Positions 24,264 through 33,643 of a stretch of 64,000 nucleotides of DNA are shown here, piece by piece. Each line of letters starts with the position of its first letter. Position 1 is the stretch's first letter. The DNA lies in assembly GCA_903840415.1 (NCBI GenBank), contig CAIMFY010000067.1:1-64000 (forward strand), written 5' to 3'. The notes under the pieces are model-generated. The model worked only from the letters and a program-made list of their open reading frames with translations, did no database searches and was not told the DNA's origin. A program made the position numbers and the translations under genes. Source of the DNA: an uncultured Opitutia bacterium. GTDB taxonomy: Bacteria; Verrucomicrobiota; Verrucomicrobiia; Opitutales; Opitutaceae.

Positions 24264-25463
24264 ATGATTTTTTCCACCTACTGGTTCGTCGTTTTTGCGG
24301 CACTCGTGACCGCCGGCTACTGGCTGCTGCCGGCAGCGAATTGGCGACTGCCCTTTCTCGCGGCCGCGTGCATGGTGTTTCACTTTCATTTCGCCGGGCC
24401 GGCCGGCGTGCTGCCGATTGTCGTGTTGGGAGTGGTGGTTTACGCGATCGGACTGTCTCGCAACCGCCATGCGTGCGCCGTCGGCATCGCCCTGACGGTG
24501 GTAGCCCTGTGTGGCTACAAATATGCGGTGTTCCTCAGCCACGATTTGCTGGGAGCACTTTTCCCAGTGGCGGCGGCGCGATCAGCGGCTTGGCTGAGCG
24601 CAACGCTGCCGGCTGCCGCTCCTCTGGGAATCAGCTTTTTCGCGTTTGAGTTTGTGCACTATCTTTACGAGGTGCGTCGCGGCGCGGAGCCGTTGCAGAG
24701 TCCGCTGCGGTTTCTGTTGTTCGCGATTTTCTTCCCCACGCTTGTGGCGGGACCAATCAAACGTTTTCGCGATTTCGATCCCGCGCTGGAGGCTGGGGCC
24801 CGAGACGTCGGCGCTGCAGACGTCATTGCCGGACTGCAGCGCATCGCACTCGGGTTCTTCAAAAAGATCGTGATCGCCGACAACCTCACCGCTGCAATCG
24901 ATCACTTTGCACCGCAGATGGGGGAACTCGCGCTAGGCTCGCGCTGGCTTCTGCTGGCGGCCATCGCGGCTCGGATCGTCACTGACTTCAGCGGCTACAG
25001 CGACATTGCGATCGGCGCGGCGCGGCTGCTGGGCATCCGGCTCCCCGAAAACTTCAACTGGCCCTACGCGGCGCGCAATCTCCCCGACTTCTGGGCGCGC
25101 TGGCATATGTCGCTCAGTTCGTGGATTCGCGACTACATTTACATTCCACTCGGTGGCAGCCGAGTGAGTCGGTTGCGGCGCGCGACGAACGTCTTCGTGG
25201 CGTTCGCGCTCTGCGGCCTGTGGCACGGGCCGGCGTGGCATTTCGCGCTGTGGGGCATTTACCACGGCGCCGGGCTGGCCCTCCAGGCGAACCTCAACCT
25301 CCTACCCGTCGTCGGCACGCCGTTGGGGCGACTCTTCGCCGCCGCTCCGCCCCTCGGTTGGGCGTTCACGCAGTTGTTCGTGTGGATCGGCTGGCTCCTG
25401 TTTTTCTTCCCGACGGCGCAGGCGGGGAAGATGGCGCTCGCCCTGTTCGGCCTTCACGCATGA
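24264..25463 (+). CDS. MBOAT-family membrane O-acyltransferase (AlgI-like)
   Basis: 399 residues with about ten membrane segments. It shows the conserved MBOAT blocks: GISFFAFEFVHYLYEVRRG, FPTLVAGPIKRFRDF, DFSGYSDIAIGAARLLG, FWARWHMSLSSWIRDYIYIPLGG and GLWHGPAWHFALWGIYHG. The last holds the presumed catalytic histidine. Relatives such as AlgI and PatA move acyl groups across the inner membrane to modify exopolysaccharide. It heads the 14-gene run, and its stop overlaps the start of an SGNH-type partner, the usual pairing for polysaccharide O-acetylation. Confidence 0.92.
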   Translation: MIFSTYWFVVFAALVTAGYWLLPAANWRLPFLAAACMVFHFHFAGPAGVLPIVVLGVVVYAIGLSRNRHACAVGIALTVVALCGYKYAVFLSHDLLGALFPVAAARSAAWLSATLPAAAPLGISFFAFEFVHYLYEVRRGAEPLQSPLRFLLFAIFFPTLVAGPIKRFRDFDPALEAGARDVGAADVIAGLQRIALGFFKKIVIADNLTAAIDHFAPQMGELALGSRWLLLAAIAARIVTDFSGYSDIAIGAARLLGIRLPENFNWPYAARNLPDFWARWHMSLSSWIRDYIYIPLGGSRVSRLRRATNVFVAFALCGLWHGPAWHFALWGIYHGAGLALQANLNLLPVVGTPLGRLFAAAPPLGWAFTQLFVWIGWLLFFFPTAQAGKMALALFGLHA

Positions 25464-26671
25464 ACGCCTCCGCCTCATCACCGAAAACTGCGGGCGCGAT
25501 CTGGCTATTGGCCGCATTCGCGGCCGGGATCATCGTTTCACTCACGACGCTGGCGGTGGTCGGACGCCAAGCGGCGGAGAAAAATTTTCATCCCGGCTTC
25601 ACCCGATTCCATCAAAAAATCGCTCCAGACACCAAATACTATCCTACCATCCACGAGATGATGGCTATCGTTCGCGAGCGGGCCGCCGGTGGCAAAATCC
25701 TTGTGGTTGTCGGCGGGAACTCGATCCTCTACGGCGTCGGTCAGCCCGCCGGGCATGTCTGGACGGAGCGCTTGCAGCGCGAACTGGGGCCCGCCTATGC
25801 CGTGGTCAATCTCGCGATGCGCGGCGCGGGCGTGACCGATTGCGCCGCGGTCGTCGCTGAAGCCCTGCGCACCGAGTTTCCGCGTCAGATCTATTTGGCC
25901 AATGCCTCGCCCACTCAGGCCTCGTTTCCTGACGGCACGCCTTCCTACCGCTTTGTTTTCTGGGAAGCTATCGCGAAAGGTCTGCTGATTGACGATCCCA
26001 CGCGGACAGAAGCCATCCGGGAAAGATACCGGCTCCGGCCAGACACTCTGGGGGGCCTACCTGAGCAACGACTCCGCGAAGCACTCGACGCCATTCTGAG
26101 TTTTGATGATTTCTGGAATCGCTTTACATTCGCTACGTGCAATACGATCTGGACACGGGAACGTCCGGTTGGATTGGACTCCTTCGCTCCACGCAAAATC
26201 TACACGGATAACGAACCCGACTACTTGACATTTCCAATCCTCGATCGCCGTCCTACCGGATGGCGTTTCGATGCAGAGTTAGGATTTTCCCGTGATGTCA
26301 GCTTGCTGGCGTTCACATTGGCCCCCAGCGGTCTCTGGGTTCCAAATCAGCCCCTATGGGATGCGCTGGCAAAGAGCATCGGTGGAGCCATTCCGCCATC
26401 GTTGCGTGCGCGCACTCTTATCATCCTGACTCGCAACAATCCCTATTATTTGGATCGTCTCACTCCCGCCGAGCAACAGCGTGATGACCTCGCTCACACC
26501 TTGTCCGTCCAAGTCTGGCAGCACGCAGGCTGCGAGTCAGTCGACTGCGGGCGGGGATATACCATCGATGACTATGGTGACCGCATTCACCTATCGTCCA
26601 CCGGCGGCGAAAAGCTGGCCCAACAAATCGCCACCGAAGTGAGAAGGATCTCGACCAAACTCCAATACTGA
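25460..26671 (+). CDS. SGNH-like acyltransferase partner of MBOAT
   Basis: 403 residues, start fixed by the ATGA overlap. One N-terminal membrane helix (about 11-34) anchors a periplasmic domain. Block I reads VVVGGNSILYG with Ser88 in GNS rather than the common GDS. Block II is NLAMRGAG (Gly near 122), and block V is GDRIHLS with Asp374 and His377 in the DxxH spacing of SGNH hydrolases and AlgX/AlgJ-type acetyltransferases. It would receive acyl groups from the MBOAT protein and transfer them to the glycan. Confidence 0.8.
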   Translation: MNASASSPKTAGAIWLLAAFAAGIIVSLTTLAVVGRQAAEKNFHPGFTRFHQKIAPDTKYYPTIHEMMAIVRERAAGGKILVVVGGNSILYGVGQPAGHVWTERLQRELGPAYAVVNLAMRGAGVTDCAAVVAEALRTEFPRQIYLANASPTQASFPDGTPSYRFVFWEAIAKGLLIDDPTRTEAIRERYRLRPDTLGGLPEQRLREALDAILSFDDFWNRFTFATCNTIWTRERPVGLDSFAPRKIYTDNEPDYLTFPILDRRPTGWRFDAELGFSRDVSLLAFTLAPSGLWVPNQPLWDALAKSIGGAIPPSLRARTLIILTRNNPYYLDRLTPAEQQRDDLAHTLSVQVWQHAGCESVDCGRGYTIDDYGDRIHLSSTGGEKLAQQIATEVRRISTKLQY

Positions 26672-26675
26672 TCCG

Positions 26676-26831
26676 ATGCCTCAATCTTATTTTTCATCGG
26701 GGCGTATTTTCAAAGACTTCGGGCGCCTGCTCGGAATGTTCGCACTCGGTCTCGTCGTGGGTGTATTCTTTCATTACCTGCTGTTTCGGCTCGGGCTGCC
26801 GGTGCAGCCCTTCATCTACGCAGCGTTCTGA
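26676..26831 (+). CDS. Small single-pass membrane protein, DUF5989-like
   Basis: A 51-residue ORF four bases after the SGNH gene. It has a short polar N-terminus (MPQSYFSSGRIFKDFGRLLG), one membrane helix (MFALGLVVGVFFHYLLF) and the ending QPFIYAAF. The size, single helix and terminal PFIYxxF match the small DUF5989 proteins that I know from gene clusters with SGNH/MBOAT and carbamoyltransferase genes. The tight spacing supports co-translation with the acylation pair; the molecular role is unknown. Confidence 0.7.
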   Translation: MPQSYFSSGRIFKDFGRLLGMFALGLVVGVFFHYLLFRLGLPVQPFIYAAF

Positions 26832-26930
26832 GCCGGCCGTGGCCAACCCGGGTAGGCTGCGGTCAAACAAGTCCACGCCCGCGCACGAAAAACCGTCGCC
26901 ATTCTCAGGGCCTCTCTGCACACTATTCCC

Positions 26931-27425
26931 ATGTTCAAATGGATTCTCGTGGCTGTAGGGGTCGTGCTGATTGGCGGATTCGTTTTCTGGCAGCGCAACT
27001 CGGTAAAGACCTCCTACGTCAACGGCCTCTCGCAATACAACAAACTACCCGGGCGCGAGTTCATCTTCGAGTGCGACTGCTATCTCTTTAAACTCGCCTC
27101 GCATCCGACCGACTATCCGCTCATCGGCACGCATGAGACCGTGTCCGAGCTTCCCGCAGCCGTGCAAGACAAACTGGTCGGTTCCGCACTACCGGGCGTC
27201 CGTCTCCTCGACACGGTGCGCACTGGCACGCGATTCAAAATCGTCTCTGTCCGTCGTGACGAGAGTCGCACGAAAACCAATGTGACGTTCGAGATTCTGC
27301 TCCTGGGTGAAACCGAGAGAAAATATCCGCGGCTAGATGCGTTTTTCCTCCTCGATCATTCACTTGAGTCAACCGGCGCGGCCCCGCAGGTCCGTGAGGC
27401 TTACGCCGTCGCCCGCGTGAGATGA
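26931..27425 (+). CDS. Membrane-anchored hypothetical protein
   Basis: 164 residues. One N-terminal helix (WILVAVGVVLIGGFVFW) is followed by a soluble, probably periplasmic domain of mixed alpha/beta character. It contains an ECDCYLFKL segment with two cysteines and an FKIVSVRRDESRTKTNVTF strand pair. No family is recognised. It lies 4 bp upstream of the GT-C-like gene at 27430, so an accessory role for that transferase is plausible. Confidence 0.7.
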   Translation: MFKWILVAVGVVLIGGFVFWQRNSVKTSYVNGLSQYNKLPGREFIFECDCYLFKLASHPTDYPLIGTHETVSELPAAVQDKLVGSALPGVRLLDTVRTGTRFKIVSVRRDESRTKTNVTFEILLLGETERKYPRLDAFFLLDHSLESTGAAPQVREAYAVARVR

Positions 27426-27429
27426 GGCT

Positions 27430-29121
27430 ATGGCCGCGGGCCGCCTAAGTCTTCTCCGCTCGTTGACACCGTGGGCGTTGCTAGCGCTGTTGGGCGCAGA
27501 GTTCGCGCTCTTCGACCAAGAAGGTGCGCGCCACCATTCTTGGATTTACCCGCGGTGGAACGACCAGGTGCAATACCTCACCGAGTGCTACACCGGCTGG
27601 GAATTCATGCGCGCGCACGGCTTCTGGCGCGGACTCTGGCAGACGCTCGTCAACCCGTCCGCGCAGGGCACGCTGCACGATTTTGCCGGTGTAATCGCAT
27701 TCACCGTCGCCGGCGGTCCGTCGCGCAGCGCGTTGCTCGCGCTCAACATGCTCGCGCTGATCGCGTGGCAGGCGGCGCTGTTTTTCGCGGTCGGGCGCAC
27801 GGCGGGTTCGCGCTCGCTTGCGTGGGCCGCCGCGGCGCTGCCGCTTACGCTCGCGTGGCCCTGGAACGGCTGGGCAGGATCGATGGCAGACTTCCGCCTC
27901 GATCATTTCGCGATGTGCGCCTTCGGCATCACGCTCGCCGTCGCGCTGCTCAACGACGGGTTTCGCTCGACGCGCTGGTCGCTCGCGTTTGGCGCGACAG
28001 TCGGCGTAACGCTGCTCACGCGATTCCTCACCGGCACTTACTTTGCGTTGATTTTTCCAACTTGTCTGGTTTGGGTGCTCTGCTCGCCGGATCGCGGCCG
28101 CCGCGCGGGCAACCTCGCGGTCGCCGCACTGGTCGCCTTCGCCCTCGCCGCGCCGATCTTTTGGCTTAACCGCGAGTGGGTCTGGAACTATTATTGGATC
28201 GGTCATTTCACCGGCCCCGAGAGCGCAATCCGCTCGCCGCACATGAACCTCACGCACTCCGTGGATTTTATCTGGACGCATTTTTCGCGCGATCACCTTG
28301 GTCCGGCATTCTGGCGTGTTGCCGGTGCGGGCAGTGTGGTGCTCGCAGCGCTCGCCTTTGTCCCGCGAAAAAGACCTGCCGAACGAGAATCGGCTTCAGC
28401 GGGCTTAGGCGCGCCACGCGACTGGCTGTTCTTCGGCACGGTGTTTCTCCTCGCACCAGCGCTCGTGCTTACGTTGCACAGCCAGAAATCTGAAATCGTG
28501 CTCGGAGTCCTCGTGCCCGGCGCGTTCGTGATCGTGCTTGCGCTCTGGTCGGCGCTGCAACGGCGCGCGACCACGCGTAGTCCGATTCAGGCCCATCGCG
28601 CCCTTAACTTCGGCGTGGCCGCTGGAATCGTGGCGTTTGCCAGCTGGCACTTCGTCGCGCGCCAATTCGCTCCGCCGCTCGACGACGATCACGCGGACGA
28701 TTTGCGTTCGATCAACCGTCTGGCCGACAGAGTTTTCGCATCGGCTAATGCAGGCAAACTGACCCGACCTTGGGTGGGCGTAAACCAAATCTCCACGGGT
28801 CTCGATGCGCTGGTGCTGAGCGTCATCTGCTACGAACGGCACAAGACGTGGGTGCCGTTCGCAATGACCCTCCCCACCGGCATCATGGAAGCCGACGAGA
28901 AACTCATCATGGAGCGCGTCGCGCTGAGTGATTTTCTCTTTCTCGTCGTCGATGGTCCGGTGAGTGACTGGCCGTTTGACCAGCAGCAGCGCCGGCTTTT
29001 GCCAAAAGTGCGCGCGTGGTGCGAAGCGAACCGCCACGCTGTCGAACGCTACGAGATATTCGGCCAGCGCATGGTGCTTTACCAGCGGCGTGAAATTCCG
29101 TTCGCTTCCGGCCGTCCATGA
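27430..29121 (+). CDS. GT-C-type membrane glycosyltransferase
   Basis: 563 residues with about ten membrane segments. After the first helix comes YPRWNDQVQYLTECYTGWEF, with Asp45 in the first extracytoplasmic loop, where GT-C enzymes (ArnT/PMT class) carry their catalytic acid. The C-terminal soluble part includes RPWVGVNQISTGLDALVLSV. Donor and acceptor cannot be named. It is sandwiched between a membrane-anchored protein (4 bp) and the SDR gene (ATGA overlap). Confidence 0.75.
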   Translation: MAAGRLSLLRSLTPWALLALLGAEFALFDQEGARHHSWIYPRWNDQVQYLTECYTGWEFMRAHGFWRGLWQTLVNPSAQGTLHDFAGVIAFTVAGGPSRSALLALNMLALIAWQAALFFAVGRTAGSRSLAWAAAALPLTLAWPWNGWAGSMADFRLDHFAMCAFGITLAVALLNDGFRSTRWSLAFGATVGVTLLTRFLTGTYFALIFPTCLVWVLCSPDRGRRAGNLAVAALVAFALAAPIFWLNREWVWNYYWIGHFTGPESAIRSPHMNLTHSVDFIWTHFSRDHLGPAFWRVAGAGSVVLAALAFVPRKRPAERESASAGLGAPRDWLFFGTVFLLAPALVLTLHSQKSEIVLGVLVPGAFVIVLALWSALQRRATTRSPIQAHRALNFGVAAGIVAFASWHFVARQFAPPLDDDHADDLRSINRLADRVFASANAGKLTRPWVGVNQISTGLDALVLSVICYERHKTWVPFAMTLPTGIMEADEKLIMERVALSDFLFLVVDGPVSDWPFDQQQRRLLPKVRAWCEANRHAVERYEIFGQRMVLYQRREIPFASGRP

Positions 29122-29942
29122 ACCTTGTCCTCACCGGCACCAGCACTGGCATCGGCCGCGCTCTCGCGGAGCGGTTGCTTTCGCGTGGCCATCGGGTGTG
29201 GGGCTTGGCTCGCTCCGATCAGTCGGACTTCACCGCGCAACACTCGGGCACATTCCGCGCCTCACGCTGCAACGTCGCCGACTGGGCGCAAATCGAACGC
29301 GCCGCCAGCGAGGTCGCCGCCGCGTGGTCCCACGTTGACGGAGTGGTCGCTTGCGCCGGTCTGCAAGGCGAAGTCGGCCCCGCCAGCACTGCCGATCCCG
29401 CCCGCTGGAGTGCGACGGTGCGTGCGAATCTCGACGGCACGTTTTTTGCGTTTCGAGCTTTCCACGCTCAACTTGCCCGCGCCTCGCATCGCGCCAAGTT
29501 TGTGGCGTTTTCGGGTGGCGGTGCGACCAAGGCGCGCGCCAATTTTTCTGCCTACGCGGCAGCCAAGACCGGTGTCGTCCGCCTCATCGAAACCCTCGCA
29601 GAGGAACTCCGCGACCAAACGATCGATCTCAACGCCATCGCACCCGGCGCGATCACCACTCGCCTGACCGACGAAGTGCTCGCCCTTGGTCCGGAAGTCG
29701 TGGGTCAGGCAGAATTTGCCTCTGCGCAAAAGCAAAAAGCCACCGGCGGCGCATCGCTCGAGAAAGCGCTCGATCTCGTCGAATGGCTCCTTTCGCCTGC
29801 GAGCGACGGCATCAGCGGCCGGCTCCTCGCCGCGCCTTGGGATCCGTGGGCCACACTCGGCGCGCACGCCACCGCACTCGCCGCGACCGACATCTACACA
29901 CTGCGCCGCATCACGCCTGAAGAACGCGGGAAAAAATTCTGA
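29118..29942 (+). CDS. Short-chain dehydrogenase/reductase (SDR)
   Basis: 274 residues. The cofactor motif TGTSTGIG lies at residues 6-13, the catalytic pattern is FSGGGA followed by YAAAK, and ACAGLQG corresponds to the NAG motif. It is a classical SDR, probably reducing or oxidising a sugar or sugar nucleotide given its place at the head of the sugar-nucleotide genes. Substrate and cofactor preference are unclear. The ATGA overlap with the GT-C gene fixes the start. Confidence 0.85.
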   Translation: MNLVLTGTSTGIGRALAERLLSRGHRVWGLARSDQSDFTAQHSGTFRASRCNVADWAQIERAASEVAAAWSHVDGVVACAGLQGEVGPASTADPARWSATVRANLDGTFFAFRAFHAQLARASHRAKFVAFSGGGATKARANFSAYAAAKTGVVRLIETLAEELRDQTIDLNAIAPGAITTRLTDEVLALGPEVVGQAEFASAQKQKATGGASLEKALDLVEWLLSPASDGISGRLLAAPWDPWATLGAHATALAATDIYTLRRITPEERGKKF

Positions 29943-29994
29943 GCGCCACTGGCGCCCTTCTCTCAATTTTCCTTACCCTATTCTTCTTCCTTTC

Positions 29995-31008
29995 ATGAAC
30001 GGCATCGCCATCGTCGGCTACGGTTACTGGGGCCCAAAACTCGTCCGCAATTTCCTCCAGAGCGGCGCCTTCGCCCGCGTCGTGATCTGCGAGGAAAACT
30101 CCGAGCGATTGGCGCGCGGCCTCCGGGAAAATCCCGGCGCGCTACCGGCCGACTCCTTTGCCCGCGTGCTCGCCGACTCCAGCATCGACGCGGTGGCGCT
30201 CGCAACCCCCGTCGCCACGCACCACGCGCTCGCCCTCGCCGCCCTCGCCGCCGGCAAACACGTGCTGGTCGAGAAACCACTCGCGACTCGCAGCTCCGAG
30301 GCCGGCGAACTCGTCGCGCTCGCCGCCGCGCGCGGACGCGTCCTGATGGTCGATCACACCTACGTTTACCATCCAGCGGTGCAGCGCATCCGCCAACTCG
30401 TCGCCGACGGCACCCTCGGCCGACTCGCCTACATCGACTCCACCCGCATCAACCTCGGCCTCTTCCAGCACGACGTAAACGTCCTCTGGGATCTCGCCGT
30501 CCACGACCTCGCGATCATCAACAGCCTCACCTCTGAGCGCCCCGCCATAGTGCAGGCCATCGGCGCCTCCCACACCGCCAGCCCGCTCGCCAACATCGGC
30601 GTGCTCGTCCTCCGCTACGCTTCCGGCCTCTTCGTCCACTTGAACTGCTCATGGGTCTCGCCTGTGAAAATCCGCCACATGCTCATCGGCGGCGACAAGA
30701 AGATGGTCGTCTATGACGATCTCGACGCCAACGAGCCCGTGAAAATCTACGACTCCGGCTTCACCGCGCGCACCGACGAAGAGCGCAACCGCCTCCTTTT
30801 CGAATATCGCGCTGGCGACGTTTATTCCCCGAAAATTCCCCCGCGCGAAGCCCTCGCCAACCTCGTCGCCGACTTCGTCGCCGCGATCCGACAGGAACGC
30901 CCCGCCTTTTCCGACGGCCGGTTCGGCGCCGACACGGTGAAAATCCTCGAAGCCGCCGAGCAATCCGTCACCAGCGGCGGCAAGGAAATTTCCCTCTCAT
31001 GGAAGTGA
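29995..31008 (+). CDS. Gfo/Idh/MocA oxidoreductase (WlbA/WbpB-like)
   Basis: 337 residues from the ATG at 29995; an open frame upstream belongs to the SDR region. The Rossmann motif GYGYWGPK is at 8-15, the catalytic lysine is K94 in EKPLA, and the downstream VHDLAI supplies the second catalytic His near 171. With the following hexapeptide N-acetyltransferase and DegT aminotransferase it gives the order of the WlbA-WlbB-WlbC (WbpB-D-E) module. That module makes 3-amino and 2,3-diacetamido uronic sugars by 3-oxidation, transamination and acetylation. The UDP-GlcNAc 6-dehydrogenase of that pathway is not in the window. Confidence 0.85.
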   Translation: MNGIAIVGYGYWGPKLVRNFLQSGAFARVVICEENSERLARGLRENPGALPADSFARVLADSSIDAVALATPVATHHALALAALAAGKHVLVEKPLATRSSEAGELVALAAARGRVLMVDHTYVYHPAVQRIRQLVADGTLGRLAYIDSTRINLGLFQHDVNVLWDLAVHDLAIINSLTSERPAIVQAIGASHTASPLANIGVLVLRYASGLFVHLNCSWVSPVKIRHMLIGGDKKMVVYDDLDANEPVKIYDSGFTARTDEERNRLLFEYRAGDVYSPKIPPREALANLVADFVAAIRQERPAFSDGRFGADTVKILEAAEQSVTSGGKEISLSWK

Positions 31009-31499
31009 TCAACGAAGACTCACCGCGCCGCTCGCTCGTCAACGTCCGCGTCGGCGCCGGCGTGAAGTTTTTCAATTTCGTCAACGCCTACGGCTGCGAG
31101 ATCGGCGACGGCACGAAGGTCGGCACGTTCGTCGAGATCCAGAAAAGCGCCCGCATCGGTCGTCGCTGCAAAATTTCCAGCCACACCTTCATCTGCGAGG
31201 GCGTCGAGATCGGCGACGAAGTGTTCGTCGGCCACAACGTTTCCTTCATCAACGACAAGTTTCCGCGCGCCACCAACGCCGACGGCACGCAACAAACCGA
31301 AGCCGACTGGCACGTCGTCCCGACACGCGTCGGCCACCGCGCCTCGATCGGCACGAGCGCGACGATTCTCTGTGGCGTGACGATCGGCGACGGCGCGATC
31401 GTGGGCGCCGGCAGTGTCGTCACGAAAGACGTGCCGCCCGGCGCCACCGTCGCCGGCAATCCCGCGCGCCTGCTGCCCACTCGAAAATCCAAAATCTGA
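30999..31499 (+). CDS. Left-handed beta-helix N-acetyltransferase (WlbB/WbpD-like)
   Basis: 166 residues of hexapeptide repeats ([49 protein letters not shown]) ending in the typical [14 protein letters not shown]. The N-terminal [17 protein letters not shown] and [15 protein letters not shown] resemble WbpD-type acetyltransferases acting on UDP-3-amino sugars. It overlaps the upstream oxidoreductase by 10 bp and precedes the DegT gene by 13 bp, consistent with one pathway. Confidence 0.88.
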   Translation: MEVINEDSPRRSLVNVRVGAGVKFFNFVNAYGCEIGDGTKVGTFVEIQKSARIGRRCKISSHTFICEGVEIGDEVFVGHNVSFINDKFPRATNADGTQQTEADWHVVPTRVGHRASIGTSATILCGVTIGDGAIVGAGSVVTKDVPPGATVAGNPARLLPTRKSKI

Positions 31500-31512
31500 A
31501 ATCGAAAATTCC

Positions 31513-32616
31513 GTGACCGTCCCTTACTTCGATCTACCCGCCCAAATCCGCTCGCTGCGCCCCGAGCTCGACGACGCCATTGCGCGCACGCTCGACTCGT
31601 GCGCCTTCTGTCTCGGCCCGGACGTCGTGCAGTTCGAGAAGAACTTCGCCGCCTACTGCGGCGCCGCGCACGCCGTCGGCTTCAACAGCGGCACTTCCGC
31701 GCTCCACGTTGCCGCGCTCCTCCTGAACCTCGGGCCCGGCGACGAAGTCATCACCACGCCACACACGTTCGTCGCCACGAGCTGGGCACTGGCCTACGTC
31801 GGAGCGAAACCCGTGTTCGTCGACATTGATGACGCCACGATGAACCTCGATCCGCGTCTCCTCGAGCGCGCCATCACGCCGCGCACCAAGGCCGTGATGC
31901 CCGTTCACCTCTACGGCCACCCATTCGACGCCGATTCGATCCTCGAAATCTGCCGCCGTCATAACCTGCCGCTCATCGAAGATGCCGCGCAGGCCCACGG
32001 CGCACGTTACAAAGGGAAAGTCGCCGGCACGTTTGGCGATCTTTCGGGTTTCAGTTTCTATCCGGGAAAAAATCTCGGCGCCTGCGGCGAGGCCGGCGCG
32101 CTTGTTACCAACCGCGCCGACTTCGCGGCGCGCGCCCGCTCGCTGCGCGAACACGGCTCGTCCGTCCGCTACTATCACGACGAGGTCGGCTTCAACTACC
32201 GCATGGAGGGGCTACAAGGCGCAGTGCTTAACGTGAAACTCCGCCACCTCCCCGCGTGGACCGCCGCGCGCCGCCGCCTCGCGCACCGCTACCACGAACT
32301 GCTCGCCGGCACGCCACTCGCGTTGCCGCGCGAAGCGGCGTGGGCCGAGAGCGTTTACCATCTCTACGTCGTGCGTCATCCGGCCCGCGATTGCCTGAAG
32401 ACTCACCTCGAAAAATGCGGCGTCGGCACCGCGCTCCACTATCCGCTCCCACTCCATCTCCAAAAATGCTTCGCCGCCCTCGGACACCGCGCGGGCGATT
32501 TCCCCGTCGCCGAACGCGCCGCCCGCGAATGCCTCAGTCTCCCGATCTATCCCGAATTGACCGACGCGCAGCAGGACCACGTCGCCGCGAGCATCAAATC
32601 GTTTTCGGCTTGGTGA
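31513..32616 (+). CDS. DegT/DnrJ aminotransferase (WlbC/WbpE-like)
   Basis: 367 residues from a GTG at 31513, chosen because the protein then begins TVPYFDLPAQIRS, the normal family N-terminus; the longer frame reads through the previous gene. PLP motifs are GFNSGTSALHVAALLL, EDAAQAHGA and K186 in FYPGKNLGACGEAG. Together with the two preceding genes it probably places an amino group at C3 of a 3-keto sugar nucleotide. Confidence 0.9.
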   Translation: MTVPYFDLPAQIRSLRPELDDAIARTLDSCAFCLGPDVVQFEKNFAAYCGAAHAVGFNSGTSALHVAALLLNLGPGDEVITTPHTFVATSWALAYVGAKPVFVDIDDATMNLDPRLLERAITPRTKAVMPVHLYGHPFDADSILEICRRHNLPLIEDAAQAHGARYKGKVAGTFGDLSGFSFYPGKNLGACGEAGALVTNRADFAARARSLREHGSSVRYYHDEVGFNYRMEGLQGAVLNVKLRHLPAWTAARRRLAHRYHELLAGTPLALPREAAWAESVYHLYVVRHPARDCLKTHLEKCGVGTALHYPLPLHLQKCFAALGHRAGDFPVAERAARECLSLPIYPELTDAQQDHVAASIKSFSAW

Positions 32617-32626
32617 TACCGCCCCG

Positions 32627-33643
32627 ATGAAGATCGCCCACTCCAATTTGCGCGTCCTCGTCACCGGCGGAGCCGGTTTCATCGGCTCGCACCTCGTCGA
32701 TTTTCTCGCCGCGGCCGGCTGTTGCGTCGTCGTGCTCGACAATTTCTCCAACGGCAAACGCGAGCACCTCGCCGGCGCTGTCGCCACGGGCCGGGTCGAA
32801 ATCATCGCGGGAGACATCACCGACGCAGCGACCTGCGAACGCGCGATGCGCGATGTCGCCGTCGTGTTTCACCTCGCGTGCCTCGGCGTCCGCCATTCGT
32901 TGCACAGCCCGGTCGAAAACCACGCCGTCAATGCCCTCGGCTCGCTCCTCCTCCTCCAGGCCGCCCACCGCGCCGGCGTAGCGCGCTTCCTCTACATGAG
33001 CACGAGCGAAGTTTACGGCCGCGCGCTGGCGTTTCCGCTGACCGAGCAGGCGACCACGTGGCCGACGACGGTTTACGGCGGCTCGAAACTCGCCGGCGAA
33101 CACTACGCCGCCGCGTTTCACGAGTGCCACGGCGTGCCCGTCGTGCGCGTCCGCCCCTTTAACAACTACGGCCCGCGCGCCCACTTCGAGGGCGACTCCG
33201 GCGAAGTCATCCCGCGTTTCATCCTCCGTGCGCTTTCCGGCCTGCCGCCGGTGATTTTCGGCGACGGCGCGCACACCCGCGATTTTCTCTTCGTGCAAGA
33301 CTGCGCCGCGGCCCTCGTGCAAATCGCCGAGTGCGATGCCCTCGTCGGCGATCTCGTCAACCTCGGCTACGGTGAGGAAATCCGCATCGACGCCCTCTCG
33401 CGCCTAGTGCTCGCCGCTGTGGGCCGTGAAGATTTGCAACCCGTCCACGAACCCGATCGCCCCGGAGACGTGCCGCGCCTGTGGGTCGATCCGACAAAAC
33501 TCCGCCGTCTCACCGGCTGGAAACCGCCAACATCGCCCGCCACCGGACTCGCCGCCACGGTTGACTATTACCGCGCGCTCCACGCCGCGAATCCGGACTG
33601 CCTCGCCCAAATGCAGACGCGCAACTGGGAAATCGCCAAATGA
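32627..33643 (+). CDS. NAD-dependent epimerase/dehydratase (extended SDR)
   Basis: 338 residues. VLVTGGAGFIGSHLV is the NAD site, STSEVYG and YGGSK supply the catalytic residues, and NYGPRA and DGAHTRDFLFVQDC are substrate-domain motifs common to dTDP-glucose dehydratases, UDP-glucuronate decarboxylases and epimerases. The reaction cannot be separated further by eye. The next DegT gene starts inside its stop codon, so a 4,6-dehydratase plus aminotransferase pair is plausible. Confidence 0.88.
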   Translation: MKIAHSNLRVLVTGGAGFIGSHLVDFLAAAGCCVVVLDNFSNGKREHLAGAVATGRVEIIAGDITDAATCERAMRDVAVVFHLACLGVRHSLHSPVENHAVNALGSLLLLQAAHRAGVARFLYMSTSEVYGRALAFPLTEQATTWPTTVYGGSKLAGEHYAAAFHECHGVPVVRVRPFNNYGPRAHFEGDSGEVIPRFILRALSGLPPVIFGDGAHTRDFLFVQDCAAALVQIAECDALVGDLVNLGYGEEIRIDALSRLVLAAVGREDLQPVHEPDRPGDVPRLWVDPTKLRRLTGWKPPTSPATGLAATVDYYRALHAANPDCLAQMQTRNWEIAK

